From Microvirga lotononidis (GTDB lineage: Bacteria; Pseudomonadota; Alphaproteobacteria; Rhizobiales; Beijerinckiaceae): a stretch of 64,000 nucleotides of DNA. Of the stretch, positions 45,587 to 54,038 are shown piece by piece. The notes beneath the pieces are model-generated. The model searched no databases, was not told the DNA's origin, and worked only from the letters and a program-made list of their open reading frames with translations. Both the position numbers and the translations under genes were made by a program. The DNA lies in assembly GCF_034627025.1 (NCBI RefSeq), contig NZ_CP141048.1, positions 1,314,001 to 1,378,000 of the forward strand, given 5' to 3'. Each line of letters opens with the position of its first letter. Position 1 is the first letter of the stretch.

Positions 45587-47188
45587 ATGAAAAAATCAGC
45601 CCTTTTCGCAGCCATCTGCGTTCCGGCTTTCCTGGCCGCCGCTCCGCTGGCCGCCAAAACCCTCGTCTACTGCTCCGAGGGCAGCCCGGAGAACTTCTAT
45701 CCCGGCGTGAACACCACCGGCACCTCCTTCGACGCCAGCGAGCAGATCTACAGCCGCATCGTCGAGTTCGAGCGCGGCGGCACGAAGGTTCAGCCGAGCC
45801 TCGCCGAGAAGTGGGACGTTTCCGCTGACGGCACCGTCTACACCTTCCACCTGCGTAAGGGCGTGAAGTGGCACTCCAACAAGAACTTCAAGCCGACCCG
45901 CGACATGAACGCGGACGACATCGTGTTCATGTTCGAGCGTCAGTGGAAGGAAGATAATCCGTACTTCAAGGTCACCAGCCCGAACCACTCCTACTTCAGC
46001 GACATGGGCATGCCCAAGCTCCTGAAGTCGGTAGAGAAGGTGGACGATTACACCGTTCGCGTGACCCTGAACCAGCCCGAGGCCCCGTTCCTGGCCAACC
46101 TCGCCATGATGTGGGCGAGCGTTCAGTCGAAGGAATATGCCGACGCCATGTTGAAGGCCGGCAGCCCCGAGAAGATCGACCAGGAGCCGATCGGCACGGG
46201 TCCGTTCTATCTGGTCCAGTACCAGAAGGATGCGATCATCCGCTACAAGGCCTTCCCCGAGTACTTCCGTGGCAAGGCTGCCCTGGACGACCTCGTCTTC
46301 TCGATCACCCCTGACGCCTCCGTGCGCTGGGCGAAGCTCCAGAAGGGCGAATGCCACGTCATGCCGTACCCGAACCCGGCTGACCTCGAGGCCATGAAGA
46401 AGGACCCGAACGTCCAGATTCTCGAGCAGCCTGGCCTGAACATCGGCTACCTCGCCTACCAGACCACGAAGAAGCCCTTCGACGACGTGCGCGTCCGCAA
46501 GGCCTTCAACATGGCCATGAACAAGAAGGCGATCGTCGACGCCGTGTTCCTCGGCTCGGGCGTTCCGGCCAAGAACCCGATCCCGCCGTCCATGTGGTCG
46601 TACAACGACAACGTGAAGGAAGACGAGTACAACCCCGAAGCCGCCAAGAAGCTTCTGGCTGAAGCCGGCTACCCGAACGGCCTCGAGACGGACCTGTGGG
46701 CCATGCCGGTGCAGCGCCCCTACAACCCGAACGCCCGCCGCATCGCCGAGCTGATGCAGGCCGACCTCGCCAAGATCGGCGTGAAGGCAGAGATCAAGAG
46801 CTTCGAGTGGGGTGAGTACCGCAAGCGGGCCCAGGCCGGCGAGCACCAGATGGCTCAGCTCGGCTGGACGGGCGACAACGGCGATCCGGACAACTTCCTG
46901 CACACCCTGCTGGGCTGCGCCTCGGCAGAGAGCGCTTCCGGCTCGAACATCGCCAAGTGGTGCTACAAGCCGTTCGACGATATCGTCACGAAGGCGAAGG
47001 TCACGACCGATCAGGCCGAGCGCACCAAGCTCTACGAGCAGGCTCAGGTGATCTTCAAGGAGCAGGCTCCCTGGTTCACTGTGGCTCACGCCGTGCAGCT
47101 GAAGCCGATCCGCAAGGAAGTCGTGGACTTCAAGCTCTCGCCCTTCGGTCGCCACACCTTCTACGGCGTGGACATCAAGGGCAAGTAA
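45587..47188 (+). CDS. dppA: Dipeptide ABC transporter substrate-binding protein
   Basis: A 533-residue periplasmic binder with a signal peptide ([17 protein letters not shown]). It matches E. coli DppA along its length, with [101 protein letters not shown] and [12 protein letters not shown]. It binds dipeptides (and perhaps haem or ALA, as in E. coli) and hands them to DppBC. First gene of dppABCDF, downstream of a good promoter and followed by a strong hairpin. Confidence 0.96.
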   Translation: MKKSALFAAICVPAFLAAAPLAAKTLVYCSEGSPENFYPGVNTTGTSFDASEQIYSRIVEFERGGTKVQPSLAEKWDVSADGTVYTFHLRKGVKWHSNKNFKPTRDMNADDIVFMFERQWKEDNPYFKVTSPNHSYFSDMGMPKLLKSVEKVDDYTVRVTLNQPEAPFLANLAMMWASVQSKEYADAMLKAGSPEKIDQEPIGTGPFYLVQYQKDAIIRYKAFPEYFRGKAALDDLVFSITPDASVRWAKLQKGECHVMPYPNPADLEAMKKDPNVQILEQPGLNIGYLAYQTTKKPFDDVRVRKAFNMAMNKKAIVDAVFLGSGVPAKNPIPPSMWSYNDNVKEDEYNPEAAKKLLAEAGYPNGLETDLWAMPVQRPYNPNARRIAELMQADLAKIGVKAEIKSFEWGEYRKRAQAGEHQMAQLGWTGDNGDPDNFLHTLLGCASAESASGSNIAKWCYKPFDDIVTKAKVTTDQAERTKLYEQAQVIFKEQAPWFTVAHAVQLKPIRKEVVDFKLSPFGRHTFYGVDIKGK

Positions 47189-47207
47189 GCTCATCCCTTC
47201 AACCTAC

Positions 47208-47242
47208 GGCGGAGCGGCTCAAAAAAGCCGCTCCGCCTTTTT
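47208..47242 (+). terminator. Strong hairpin with T-tract between dppA and dppB
   Basis: A 12-bp perfect GC-rich stem (GGCGGAGCGGCT / AGCCGCTCCGCC) with a CAAAAA loop, followed by five T residues. It looks like an intrinsic terminator inside the operon. Partial read-through would give much more DppA than DppBCDF. Confidence 0.85.
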
Positions 47243-47253
47243 ACGTTCAGACG

Positions 47254-48264
47254 ATGCTCAGATTCATTTTCACCCGCGTCAGCCTGATCATACCGACCTT
47301 CCTCGGGATCACGCTGCTGGCCTTTTTCCTGATCCGCCTGGTGCCAGGCGATCCGATTGAAACACTTGCTGGCGAGCGCGGCATCGATCCTGCCCGCCAT
47401 GAGCAGCTCCTGAAGGAATATGGCCTCGACCGGCCGATCTTCGTGCAATACGGGATCTATCTGTCCCGCGTCCTGCAGGGCGATCTCGGCAAGTCGATGA
47501 TCACTCAGGAGCCCGTTCTCAACGAATTCTCGTCCCTGTTCCCCGCAACGGTCGAGCTGGCGCTCTGCGCGATCCTCTTCGCTCTCGTGATCGGGCTTCC
47601 GGCAGGCATCATCGCGGCTATCCGACGAAATTCGATCTTCGACCACGGGGTGATGGGCATCTCGCTGACCGGGTATTCCATGCCGATCTTCTGGTGGGGC
47701 CTCATCCTCATCCTGCTCTTCTCGGTACAGTTCGACCTGACGCCGGTCTCCGGCCGCATCGATGTGCTCTATTACATCGAGCCCATCACCGGCTTTCTCC
47801 TGATCGACACCCTGCTCTCAAATGAGCCGGAGGCCTTCTGGTCGGCGGTGAACCATCTGATCCTGCCTACCATCGTCCTCGGCACGGTGCCTCTCGCCGT
47901 GATCGCCCGCATGACGCGATCGGCCATGCTGGAGGTCCTGGGCGAGGATTACATCCGCACCGCCAAGGCCAAGGGCCTGCCCCGGTTCCGGATCATCGCC
48001 CTGCATGCCCTCCGCAACGCGCTTATTCCCGTCGTGACCGTGATCGGCCTGCAGGTCGGCGTGCTGTTCACCGGCGCGATCCTCACCGAAACCATCTTTT
48101 CCTGGCCGGGCGTCGGCAAATGGCTCATCGATGCCATCTTCCGCCGCGATTATCCTGTGCTCCAGGGCGGAGCGCTGCTGCTCGGCGTTGTCGTGATGAG
48201 CGTCAATCTTCTCGTCGACCTTGCCTACGGTCTCATCAATCCTCGTATCAGGCATACGCGATGA
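47254..48264 (+). CDS. dppB: Dipeptide ABC transporter permease DppB
   Basis: A 336-residue membrane protein with six hydrophobic segments. It starts with the usual LRFIFTRVSLIIPTFLGITLLAFFLI and has the EAA-type loop RTAKAKGLPRFRIIALHALRNALIPVVT that contacts the ATPases. ATG 47254 directly precedes the first helix, only a dozen bases after the T-tract of the hairpin. It overlaps dppC by four bases. Confidence 0.94.
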   Translation: MLRFIFTRVSLIIPTFLGITLLAFFLIRLVPGDPIETLAGERGIDPARHEQLLKEYGLDRPIFVQYGIYLSRVLQGDLGKSMITQEPVLNEFSSLFPATVELALCAILFALVIGLPAGIIAAIRRNSIFDHGVMGISLTGYSMPIFWWGLILILLFSVQFDLTPVSGRIDVLYYIEPITGFLLIDTLLSNEPEAFWSAVNHLILPTIVLGTVPLAVIARMTRSAMLEVLGEDYIRTAKAKGLPRFRIIALHALRNALIPVVTVIGLQVGVLFTGAILTETIFSWPGVGKWLIDAIFRRDYPVLQGGALLLGVVVMSVNLLVDLAYGLINPRIRHTR

Positions 48265-49175
48265 CCACTGAAATCATGGAAGCCCCGGCCGTCGCAGCTC
48301 CGACGGCCACCCCTCCCCACCCGCTGCGCGAGTTCTGGAGCTATTTCAGCGCCAACCACGGCGCCGTCGCCGGTCTCGTCGTGATCGTCGTGGTGGTGCT
48401 CGTGGCGCTGCTCGCCGACGTGCTCGCCCCGCACTCGCCCTATATCACCGACACCACCATCGCCCTGAAGCCGCCGTTCTGGCAGGAGGGCGGCTCGCTC
48501 GCCTATCCGCTGGGCACCGACCCGATCGGTCGCGATATTCTCTCGCGCATGATTTACGGCGCGCGCCTGTCGCTCCTGATCGGCATCGTGGTGGTGACGA
48601 TCTCCATCATCATCGGCACGGTTCTCGGTCTCGTTGCGGGCTTCTTCCGCGGCCTGACTGAGATCTTCATCATGCGCCTGATGGACATCGTCCTGACCCT
48701 GCCGAGCCTTCTGCTCGCCATCGTGATCGTGGCGGTGCTCGGGCCCGGCCTGATGAACGCCATGCTGGCGGTGGCCCTGGTGATCCTGCCGCATTACGTG
48801 CGCCTTGCCCGTGCGGCGGTGATCACGGAAACGTCGAAGGACTACGTGACGGCAGCCCGAGTGAGCGGCGCCAGCACGATGCGGCTGATGTTCAAGGAAG
48901 TGCTGCCGAACTGCACCGCTCCACTGATCGTGCAGGCCTCCCTCGGCATCTCGACCGCCATCCTGGATGCCGCCGCGCTCGGCTTCCTCGGCCTCGGCGC
49001 GCAACCTCCGTCGCCGGAATGGGGCACCATGCTGGCCGATGCCCGCGAATTCGTGCTCCGCGCCTGGTGGGTCGTGACCTTCCCCGGTCTCGCCATCCTG
49101 ATCACGGTGCTCGCCTTCAATCTTCTGGGTGACGGCCTTCGCGATGCCCTCGACCCGAAACTGAAGAGGTCCTGA
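48261..49175 (+). CDS. dppC: Dipeptide ABC transporter permease DppC
   Basis: A 304-residue membrane protein. A short soluble N-terminus is followed by one helix (GLVVIVVVVLVALLADVLAP), the periplasmic LGTDPIGRDILSRMIYGARLSL motif typical of DppC/OppC, then five helices and the EAA loop TAARVSGASTMRLMFKEVLPNCTAPL. It pairs with DppB to form the channel. ATG overlaps the dppB stop. Confidence 0.94.
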   Translation: MTTEIMEAPAVAAPTATPPHPLREFWSYFSANHGAVAGLVVIVVVVLVALLADVLAPHSPYITDTTIALKPPFWQEGGSLAYPLGTDPIGRDILSRMIYGARLSLLIGIVVVTISIIIGTVLGLVAGFFRGLTEIFIMRLMDIVLTLPSLLLAIVIVAVLGPGLMNAMLAVALVILPHYVRLARAAVITETSKDYVTAARVSGASTMRLMFKEVLPNCTAPLIVQASLGISTAILDAAALGFLGLGAQPPSPEWGTMLADAREFVLRAWWVVTFPGLAILITVLAFNLLGDGLRDALDPKLKRS

Positions 49176-49177
49176 TC

Positions 49178-50035
49178 ATGGCGCTTCTTGAAATCGAGAA
49201 CCTCGTCGTCGAGTTCCAGACCTCGGCGGGCATGTTCCGGGCCGTCGACGGCGTATCGCTCAAGGTCGACGAGCGCGAGGTCCTGGCGATCGTCGGCGAG
49301 TCCGGCTCGGGCAAATCCGTCTCGATGCTTGCCGTGATGGGTCTTCTGCCGTGGACCGCGAAGGTGACGGCCGACAAGATGGCCTTCAACGGTCGCGATC
49401 TTCTCGCATTATCCGATTCCGAGCGGCGCAAGATCGTCGGCAAGGACATCGCGATGATCTTCCAGGAGCCGGTCGCAAGCCTCAATCCCTGCTACACGGT
49501 CGGCTTCCAGATCGAGGAGGTGCTGCGCTTCCATCTCGGTCTCGGACGCCGGGAGCGGCGCGCCCGCGCGATCGAGCTTCTGACCGCCGTCGGCATTCCC
49601 AGCCCCGCCGAGCGCCTGAGCTCGTTCCCGCATCAGATGTCCGGCGGTCAGTGTCAGCGTGTGATGATCGCCATGGCCATCGCCTGCAATCCCAAGCTCC
49701 TGATCGCCGACGAGCCGACCACCGCGCTCGACGTCACGATCCAGAAGCAGATCCTGGACCTTCTCGTGAAGCTTCAGGCCGAGCATGGGATGGGCATGAT
49801 CATGATCACCCACAATATGGGCGTGGTCGCAGAAACCGCCGACCGTGTCGTGGTCCAGTACAAGGGCCGCAAGATGGAAGAGGCGGATGTTCTGACGCTG
49901 TTCGAGAATCCGCGCAGCAATTACACGAAGGCCCTCCTGGCGGCATTGCCCGACAATGCGACGGGCGACCGCCTGCCCACCATTGCTGATTATTTCAAGG
50001 ACGGAAGCGAGATCGCCGGAGCGGCCGTATCATGA
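49178..50035 (+). CDS. dppD: Dipeptide ABC transporter ATPase DppD
   Basis: A 285-residue ATPase with Walker A GESGSGKS (about residue 41), signature [12 protein letters not shown] and Walker [15 protein letters not shown]. It ends soon after [11 protein letters not shown], so the C-terminal oligopeptide-transporter extension with the Cys cluster found in E. coli DppD (327 residues) is missing. It starts two bases after dppC and overlaps dppF by four bases. It powers the importer together with DppF. Confidence 0.93.
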   Translation: MALLEIENLVVEFQTSAGMFRAVDGVSLKVDEREVLAIVGESGSGKSVSMLAVMGLLPWTAKVTADKMAFNGRDLLALSDSERRKIVGKDIAMIFQEPVASLNPCYTVGFQIEEVLRFHLGLGRRERRARAIELLTAVGIPSPAERLSSFPHQMSGGQCQRVMIAMAIACNPKLLIADEPTTALDVTIQKQILDLLVKLQAEHGMGMIMITHNMGVVAETADRVVVQYKGRKMEEADVLTLFENPRSNYTKALLAALPDNATGDRLPTIADYFKDGSEIAGAAVS

Positions 50036-50859
50036 GTGTTGTTCTCGAAGCCCGAAACATCGTCCGGGATTACCATGTCCCCGGAGGTCTCTTCTCCAAG
50101 GGGCGAACCGTCCATGCCGTCAAGGGCGTGAGCTTCACGGTCGAGAAGGGGAAAACCCTCGCCATCGTCGGCGAGAGCGGCTGCGGCAAGTCCACGCTCG
50201 CACGCATCCTGACGCTGATCGATCCTGCGACCTCCGGTGATCTCCTCATCCAGGGCGACAAGGTCGACATCGCGAAAGGAGACCTCACGAAGGACCTCCG
50301 GCGCGAAGTGCAGATCGTGTTCCAGAACCCTTACGGCTCGCTCAATCCCCGCCAGAAGATCGGCGACGTTCTGGGCGCGCCTTTGGTGATCCACGGCAAC
50401 GTGCCGGCGTCCGAGCGCCGCGACCGTGCCATGGCGATGCTGAAGAAGGTCGGCCTGGGCGAGGAGCATTACAACCGCTATCCGCACATGTTCTCCGGCG
50501 GCCAGCGCCAGCGCATCGCGATCGCCCGTGCTCTGATGCTCAACCCGAGCCTGCTCGTTCTCGACGAGCCGGTTTCCGCGCTCGACCTATCGGTTCAGGC
50601 GCAGGTGCTGAACCTGCTGGCCGATCTCCAGGACGAGTTCAACCTGACCTACGTCTTCATCAGCCATGATCTGTCGGTGGTGCGCTACATCGCCGACGAG
50701 GTGATGGTGATGTATTTCGGCGAGGCGGTCGAATACGGCACCCGCGACGAAGTGTTCTCGAGCCCAAAGCACGACTACACGAAGACGCTCTTCGCAGCGA
50801 CGCCCCGGGCGGATCCCGCGAGCATCAAGGCACGGCTGGCGCGGAAGAACGCTGCCTAA
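50032..50859 (+). CDS. dppF: Dipeptide ABC transporter ATPase DppF
   Basis: A 275-residue ATPase with Walker A GESGCGKS (about residue 48), Q-loop FQNPYGSLNPRQKIGDVL, signature FSGGQRQRIAIA and Walker B LLVLDEPVSALDLS. Like DppD it stops after DYTKTLFAATP and lacks the C-terminal extension of the enteric protein (334 residues). Last gene of the dpp operon. Confidence 0.93.
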   Translation: MSVVLEARNIVRDYHVPGGLFSKGRTVHAVKGVSFTVEKGKTLAIVGESGCGKSTLARILTLIDPATSGDLLIQGDKVDIAKGDLTKDLRREVQIVFQNPYGSLNPRQKIGDVLGAPLVIHGNVPASERRDRAMAMLKKVGLGEEHYNRYPHMFSGGQRQRIAIARALMLNPSLLVLDEPVSALDLSVQAQVLNLLADLQDEFNLTYVFISHDLSVVRYIADEVMVMYFGEAVEYGTRDEVFSSPKHDYTKTLFAATPRADPASIKARLARKNAA

Positions 50860-50981
50860 AGCGGATTTCACCCTTGTGGAATCAGCGTTGCTCTAGCGCA
50901 TCGTGCTGACCCGTAGGCCACGTCAGTGAAAGTGGCCCCGGTCTTCCGCTCTCGACGATGCGCTCTTCCAAAGGTGGGGCA

Positions 50982-53006
50982 TCACGCAGGCAACGGCAGT
51001 CGTTTGGCTGCCGTTGCCTCTTCGACAGCCGACGTATTGGCCGGTTCCGGCAGCTTCTCCTCGCCAGTTGCCGTTTTCAGGCATTGCACAACGGCATCCC
51101 TTAGGGACGACACGTAGTAATTGGCGCCCAGCGTGGCACGCATCGAGTCGCTTTTGAGGATCGCATCCTCCGCTGGCCAGAGACCGACCAGGGTCGGAGC
51201 CTTCGCCTTCTGCTTCAGGCGTCGCAGGAGATAGCGCAGGTGCGCCGGGGTGCCGCTGATCTCCAGATAGCTGATGCACACCATCTGCACGCCGGTCATG
51301 TCGAGATTGAAGATCTCCCGGCGCGACACGGCCGAATGGGGAATCACCCGGGTGCCGAGTCCATGCTTGTTCAGGAGTTGCGCCAGCATTTCCGATGCAG
51401 CCTCGTCGAGGGGGCCGCGGCCGGCGACGCACAGGATCGCTCCGTCCGCTCTCCAAGCCTCGGGGACGTTGGTGTCCGGCGGCATCGGCTGCGTGACCGC
51501 CGGCTCCTTGTTGTCGGGCTTCGCGCTCGCGGGGGATGCGACCGGCTCATCCTTGGTCTCGTGCGGGTGCGGCTCCACGTCGTCATGGGTACTGAGATCC
51601 TGCACCAGTGCCCGGATCACATCCTTGACCTGGTCGAGCTGGCGCTGGGTGAGAACGCCGCGCGTGGCATCGTTGGCCGCAAGCTGGAGGCCCCTGAGGG
51701 CAACTTCGTCGTAATAGGACGTCAGCGAGCGTTCCTTCAGCAGAAGTTCCGCCGAATCCAACGCCTCGTCCGGATCTCCGGCCAGCATGCGCTGGTAAAG
51801 GTTCTCGGCCGGCGTCAAAGCCGGCCTGTCGCCCAGCAGGACGTCGAGAAATTCGAGCCTCTCCACATGCCGGCCCAACACCACGAGGCAGAGGGTCAGG
51901 GGCGTGGCGATGAGAAGGCCGACTGGCCCCCAAAGCCAGGTCCAGAAGATCGCCGAGATGACCACCGAGAAGGGTGACAGCCCCGTGCTCTGGCCGTAGA
52001 CGATCGGCTCGATCACGTGGCCCATGAGCGGCTCGCCGATCAGGAACAGCGACATGGCCATGAGGGCCATGGACCAGCCCGGATCGACGGCGGCGGCCAG
52101 GAGGATCGGCGGCAGGGCGGCGAGGAACGAGCCGATATAGGGCACGAAGCGCATGAGCGCGGCAAAGACGCCCCACAGGACCGGGCTCGGCACGCCGATA
52201 AGCCACAGCCCGATACCGGCGACGACACCGAAAGAGGCGTTCAGGGCGAGCTGGGTCAGGAAGTACCGGCTCAGCCGTCGCGCCGCATCGTCCATGGCCA
52301 CGGTGGTGCGGTGGAGATCGCTCGCCCCGAACAGGCGGATCATCCGGTCGCGCAGATCCTCCCTTTGCATGAGGATGAAGACGAGCACCACGAACACGAT
52401 GCCCATGGTGGCGAGCGGCCCGAGCACCGGCAGCAGTACGTCCCGGGCCATCTGGAACGGCGTCGGCTCCGGCTCGTGGACTTCGACCGGCAGCGGACCG
52501 GGGTTCTCGGCGGGTGTCGATGCCGGGGGCGCCGACGCGGCGGGCCTCGCAGGCGCCTGTTCCGGAGGAGGCTCCGCGACGGCGCGGTCGAAGCGGCGGC
52601 CGAAATCCTTCAGGAGGCTCGGCAGCTTTCCGAGCGTACCCTCACGAAGAGACCCGACCTTCGTTTCGATGGTGGTCTGGTAGCGTGGCAGGTCGCTCGC
52701 CAGGCCGGCCAATTGGAAACCGATCACCGCGCCGAGAGAACCGATGATCCCGAGGGCGACGAGCACGGCCACGATGACGGAGGGAACCCGCCCGAGACGC
52801 CACCGGCGCAGCACCTCGACGAAGGGAGCCAGCACGAAAGCCAGCAGGATCGCCATCACGACGGGCAGGAAGACTTCCCGGCCCACATAGAGGCCGGCGA
52901 GTACGACGACCCCGACGGCCAGGGTCATGAGCCCGGAGAGCCCAGGAACGGCGGGAGGCTCGATCTCCGTCTCCGAGGGAGGCAAGGTAGGAGGGCCAGG
53001 ACGCAT
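50982..53006 (-). CDS. AI-2E-family membrane protein with extra C-terminal soluble domain
   Basis: A 674-residue protein. Residues about 15-400 form the AI-2E transporter domain, with hydrophobic pairs at about 18-60, a helix around 75-95, a Pro-rich periplasmic-type insert (about 150-190) and the helices leading to WGVFAALMRFVPYIGSFLAALPPILL and the GQSTGLSPFSVVISAIFWTWLWGP signature. The last about 275 residues are soluble. After a helical part and a charged linker comes an alpha/beta domain (GAILCVAGRGPLDEAASEMLAQLL, then VQMVCISYLEI) that looks like a B12-binding-type Rossmann fold without the DxHxxG motif. Despite the family name, transport of autoinducer-2 is unlikely to be its job. Start uncertain (ATG 53006 or upstream GTG). 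Confidence 0.88.
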   Translation of the reverse strand: MRPGPPTLPPSETEIEPPAVPGLSGLMTLAVGVVVLAGLYVGREVFLPVVMAILLAFVLAPFVEVLRRWRLGRVPSVIVAVLVALGIIGSLGAVIGFQLAGLASDLPRYQTTIETKVGSLREGTLGKLPSLLKDFGRRFDRAVAEPPPEQAPARPAASAPPASTPAENPGPLPVEVHEPEPTPFQMARDVLLPVLGPLATMGIVFVVLVFILMQREDLRDRMIRLFGASDLHRTTVAMDDAARRLSRYFLTQLALNASFGVVAGIGLWLIGVPSPVLWGVFAALMRFVPYIGSFLAALPPILLAAAVDPGWSMALMAMSLFLIGEPLMGHVIEPIVYGQSTGLSPFSVVISAIFWTWLWGPVGLLIATPLTLCLVVLGRHVERLEFLDVLLGDRPALTPAENLYQRMLAGDPDEALDSAELLLKERSLTSYYDEVALRGLQLAANDATRGVLTQRQLDQVKDVIRALVQDLSTHDDVEPHPHETKDEPVASPASAKPDNKEPAVTQPMPPDTNVPEAWRADGAILCVAGRGPLDEAASEMLAQLLNKHGLGTRVIPHSAVSRREIFNLDMTGVQMVCISYLEISGTPAHLRYLLRRLKQKAKAPTLVGLWPAEDAILKSDSMRATLGANYYVSSLRDAVVQCLKTATGEEKLPEPANTSAVEEATAAKRLPLPA

Positions 53007-53201
53007 GTGAGGGATCTCTGCTGGGCCGCGAGACTCTCTCGCCGACCTGCAAACAACGTCTTGGGCGGCCAAACGATCCTTGAGCGTAACAACAACGCCC
53101 TGCGTCGGCGAAAGCTGGGACCTTTTGCCATCTCCATGCGCGGGAATCCGGTCCCATCTCATGGAGAACCCCGAGACTTAGCCCTCCATTGCCAGCCTTC
53201 C

Positions 53202-53993
53202 ATGCCTCTCACCCGACGAACCCTCCTGATCGGAGCAGCCGTGGCTGCTTCTTCGACCTCTCATGCCCAACAGGACAAGCCGAACCTGATGCCCGTCACG
53301 ACTCAACGAAACACCTTCAGAAGCGGAGGCCAAGCTATTGCCGTCGAGACCTTCCAACCGGCAGGCTCCTCGCCCCGCCCCACGGTCCTGATGCTGCATG
53401 GCGCCGACGGTCTGAGCTACAACGCGCAATATCGCGACGGCGCCCGCAATGTGGCGACGGCCGGGTACCAGGTTCACCTCGTCCACTATCTCGACCGAAC
53501 CGGCGAGAAGCGGGCTTCCTTCGGCACCCTGTTCCAGAACTTTGTGCCGTGGATGGGCACGGTCCAGGATGCGCTCGCCTTCGCATCGGACCACCCGGGA
53601 GCCGACCCGCATCGCATCGGCATCATCGGCATTTCTCTCGGCGCGGCTTTGGGCCTTGCCGTCGCAAGTTCTGACCACCGCGTGAAGGCGCTGGTGAACT
53701 ATTTCGGACCGCTTCCGCAGGGTGCGATCGCCACCACGTCCAGGTTGCCGCCGACCCTGGTCCTGCATGGCTCGGCCGATCCTATCGTGCCGGTGTCGAA
53801 TGCCTATGCGGTCGAGGCGCTGCTGCGCCAGCAGAACGTGCCGCATGAGATCAAGGTCTATCCCGGCCAGGGCCATGGCTTCAGGGGCAAGGCGGAAGAC
53901 GATGCCTCCGCGCGATCCCTTGCCTTCCTGCAGCGATATCTGGCCGGCGCGGACGCCTCCTCGGAGTCGAGGGCCCTTCCCGTCGGTGGGTGA
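53202..53993 (+). CDS. Dienelactone hydrolase-family protein, exported
   Basis: A 263-residue alpha/beta hydrolase. The N-terminus LTRRTLLIGAAVAASSTSHAQ looks like a Tat or Sec signal peptide. The core has PTVLMLHGADGL, the nucleophile elbow GIIGISLGAALG (Ser where dienelactone hydrolase has Cys), Asp in HGSADPIVPV and His in GQGHGF, a full triad. A periplasmic esterase or carboxymethylenebutenolidase-like role is likely, but the substrate is unknown. It is transcribed away from the AI-2E gene and 45 bases ahead of the oligopeptidase, with which it may be cotranscribed. Confidence 0.88.
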   Translation: MPLTRRTLLIGAAVAASSTSHAQQDKPNLMPVTTQRNTFRSGGQAIAVETFQPAGSSPRPTVLMLHGADGLSYNAQYRDGARNVATAGYQVHLVHYLDRTGEKRASFGTLFQNFVPWMGTVQDALAFASDHPGADPHRIGIIGISLGAALGLAVASSDHRVKALVNYFGPLPQGAIATTSRLPPTLVLHGSADPIVPVSNAYAVEALLRQQNVPHEIKVYPGQGHGFRGKAEDDASARSLAFLQRYLAGADASSESRALPVGG

Positions 53994-54038
53994 GACGATT
54001 AAGACTTGCAACTCGACGATCATCAGGCAGGAGCGATC

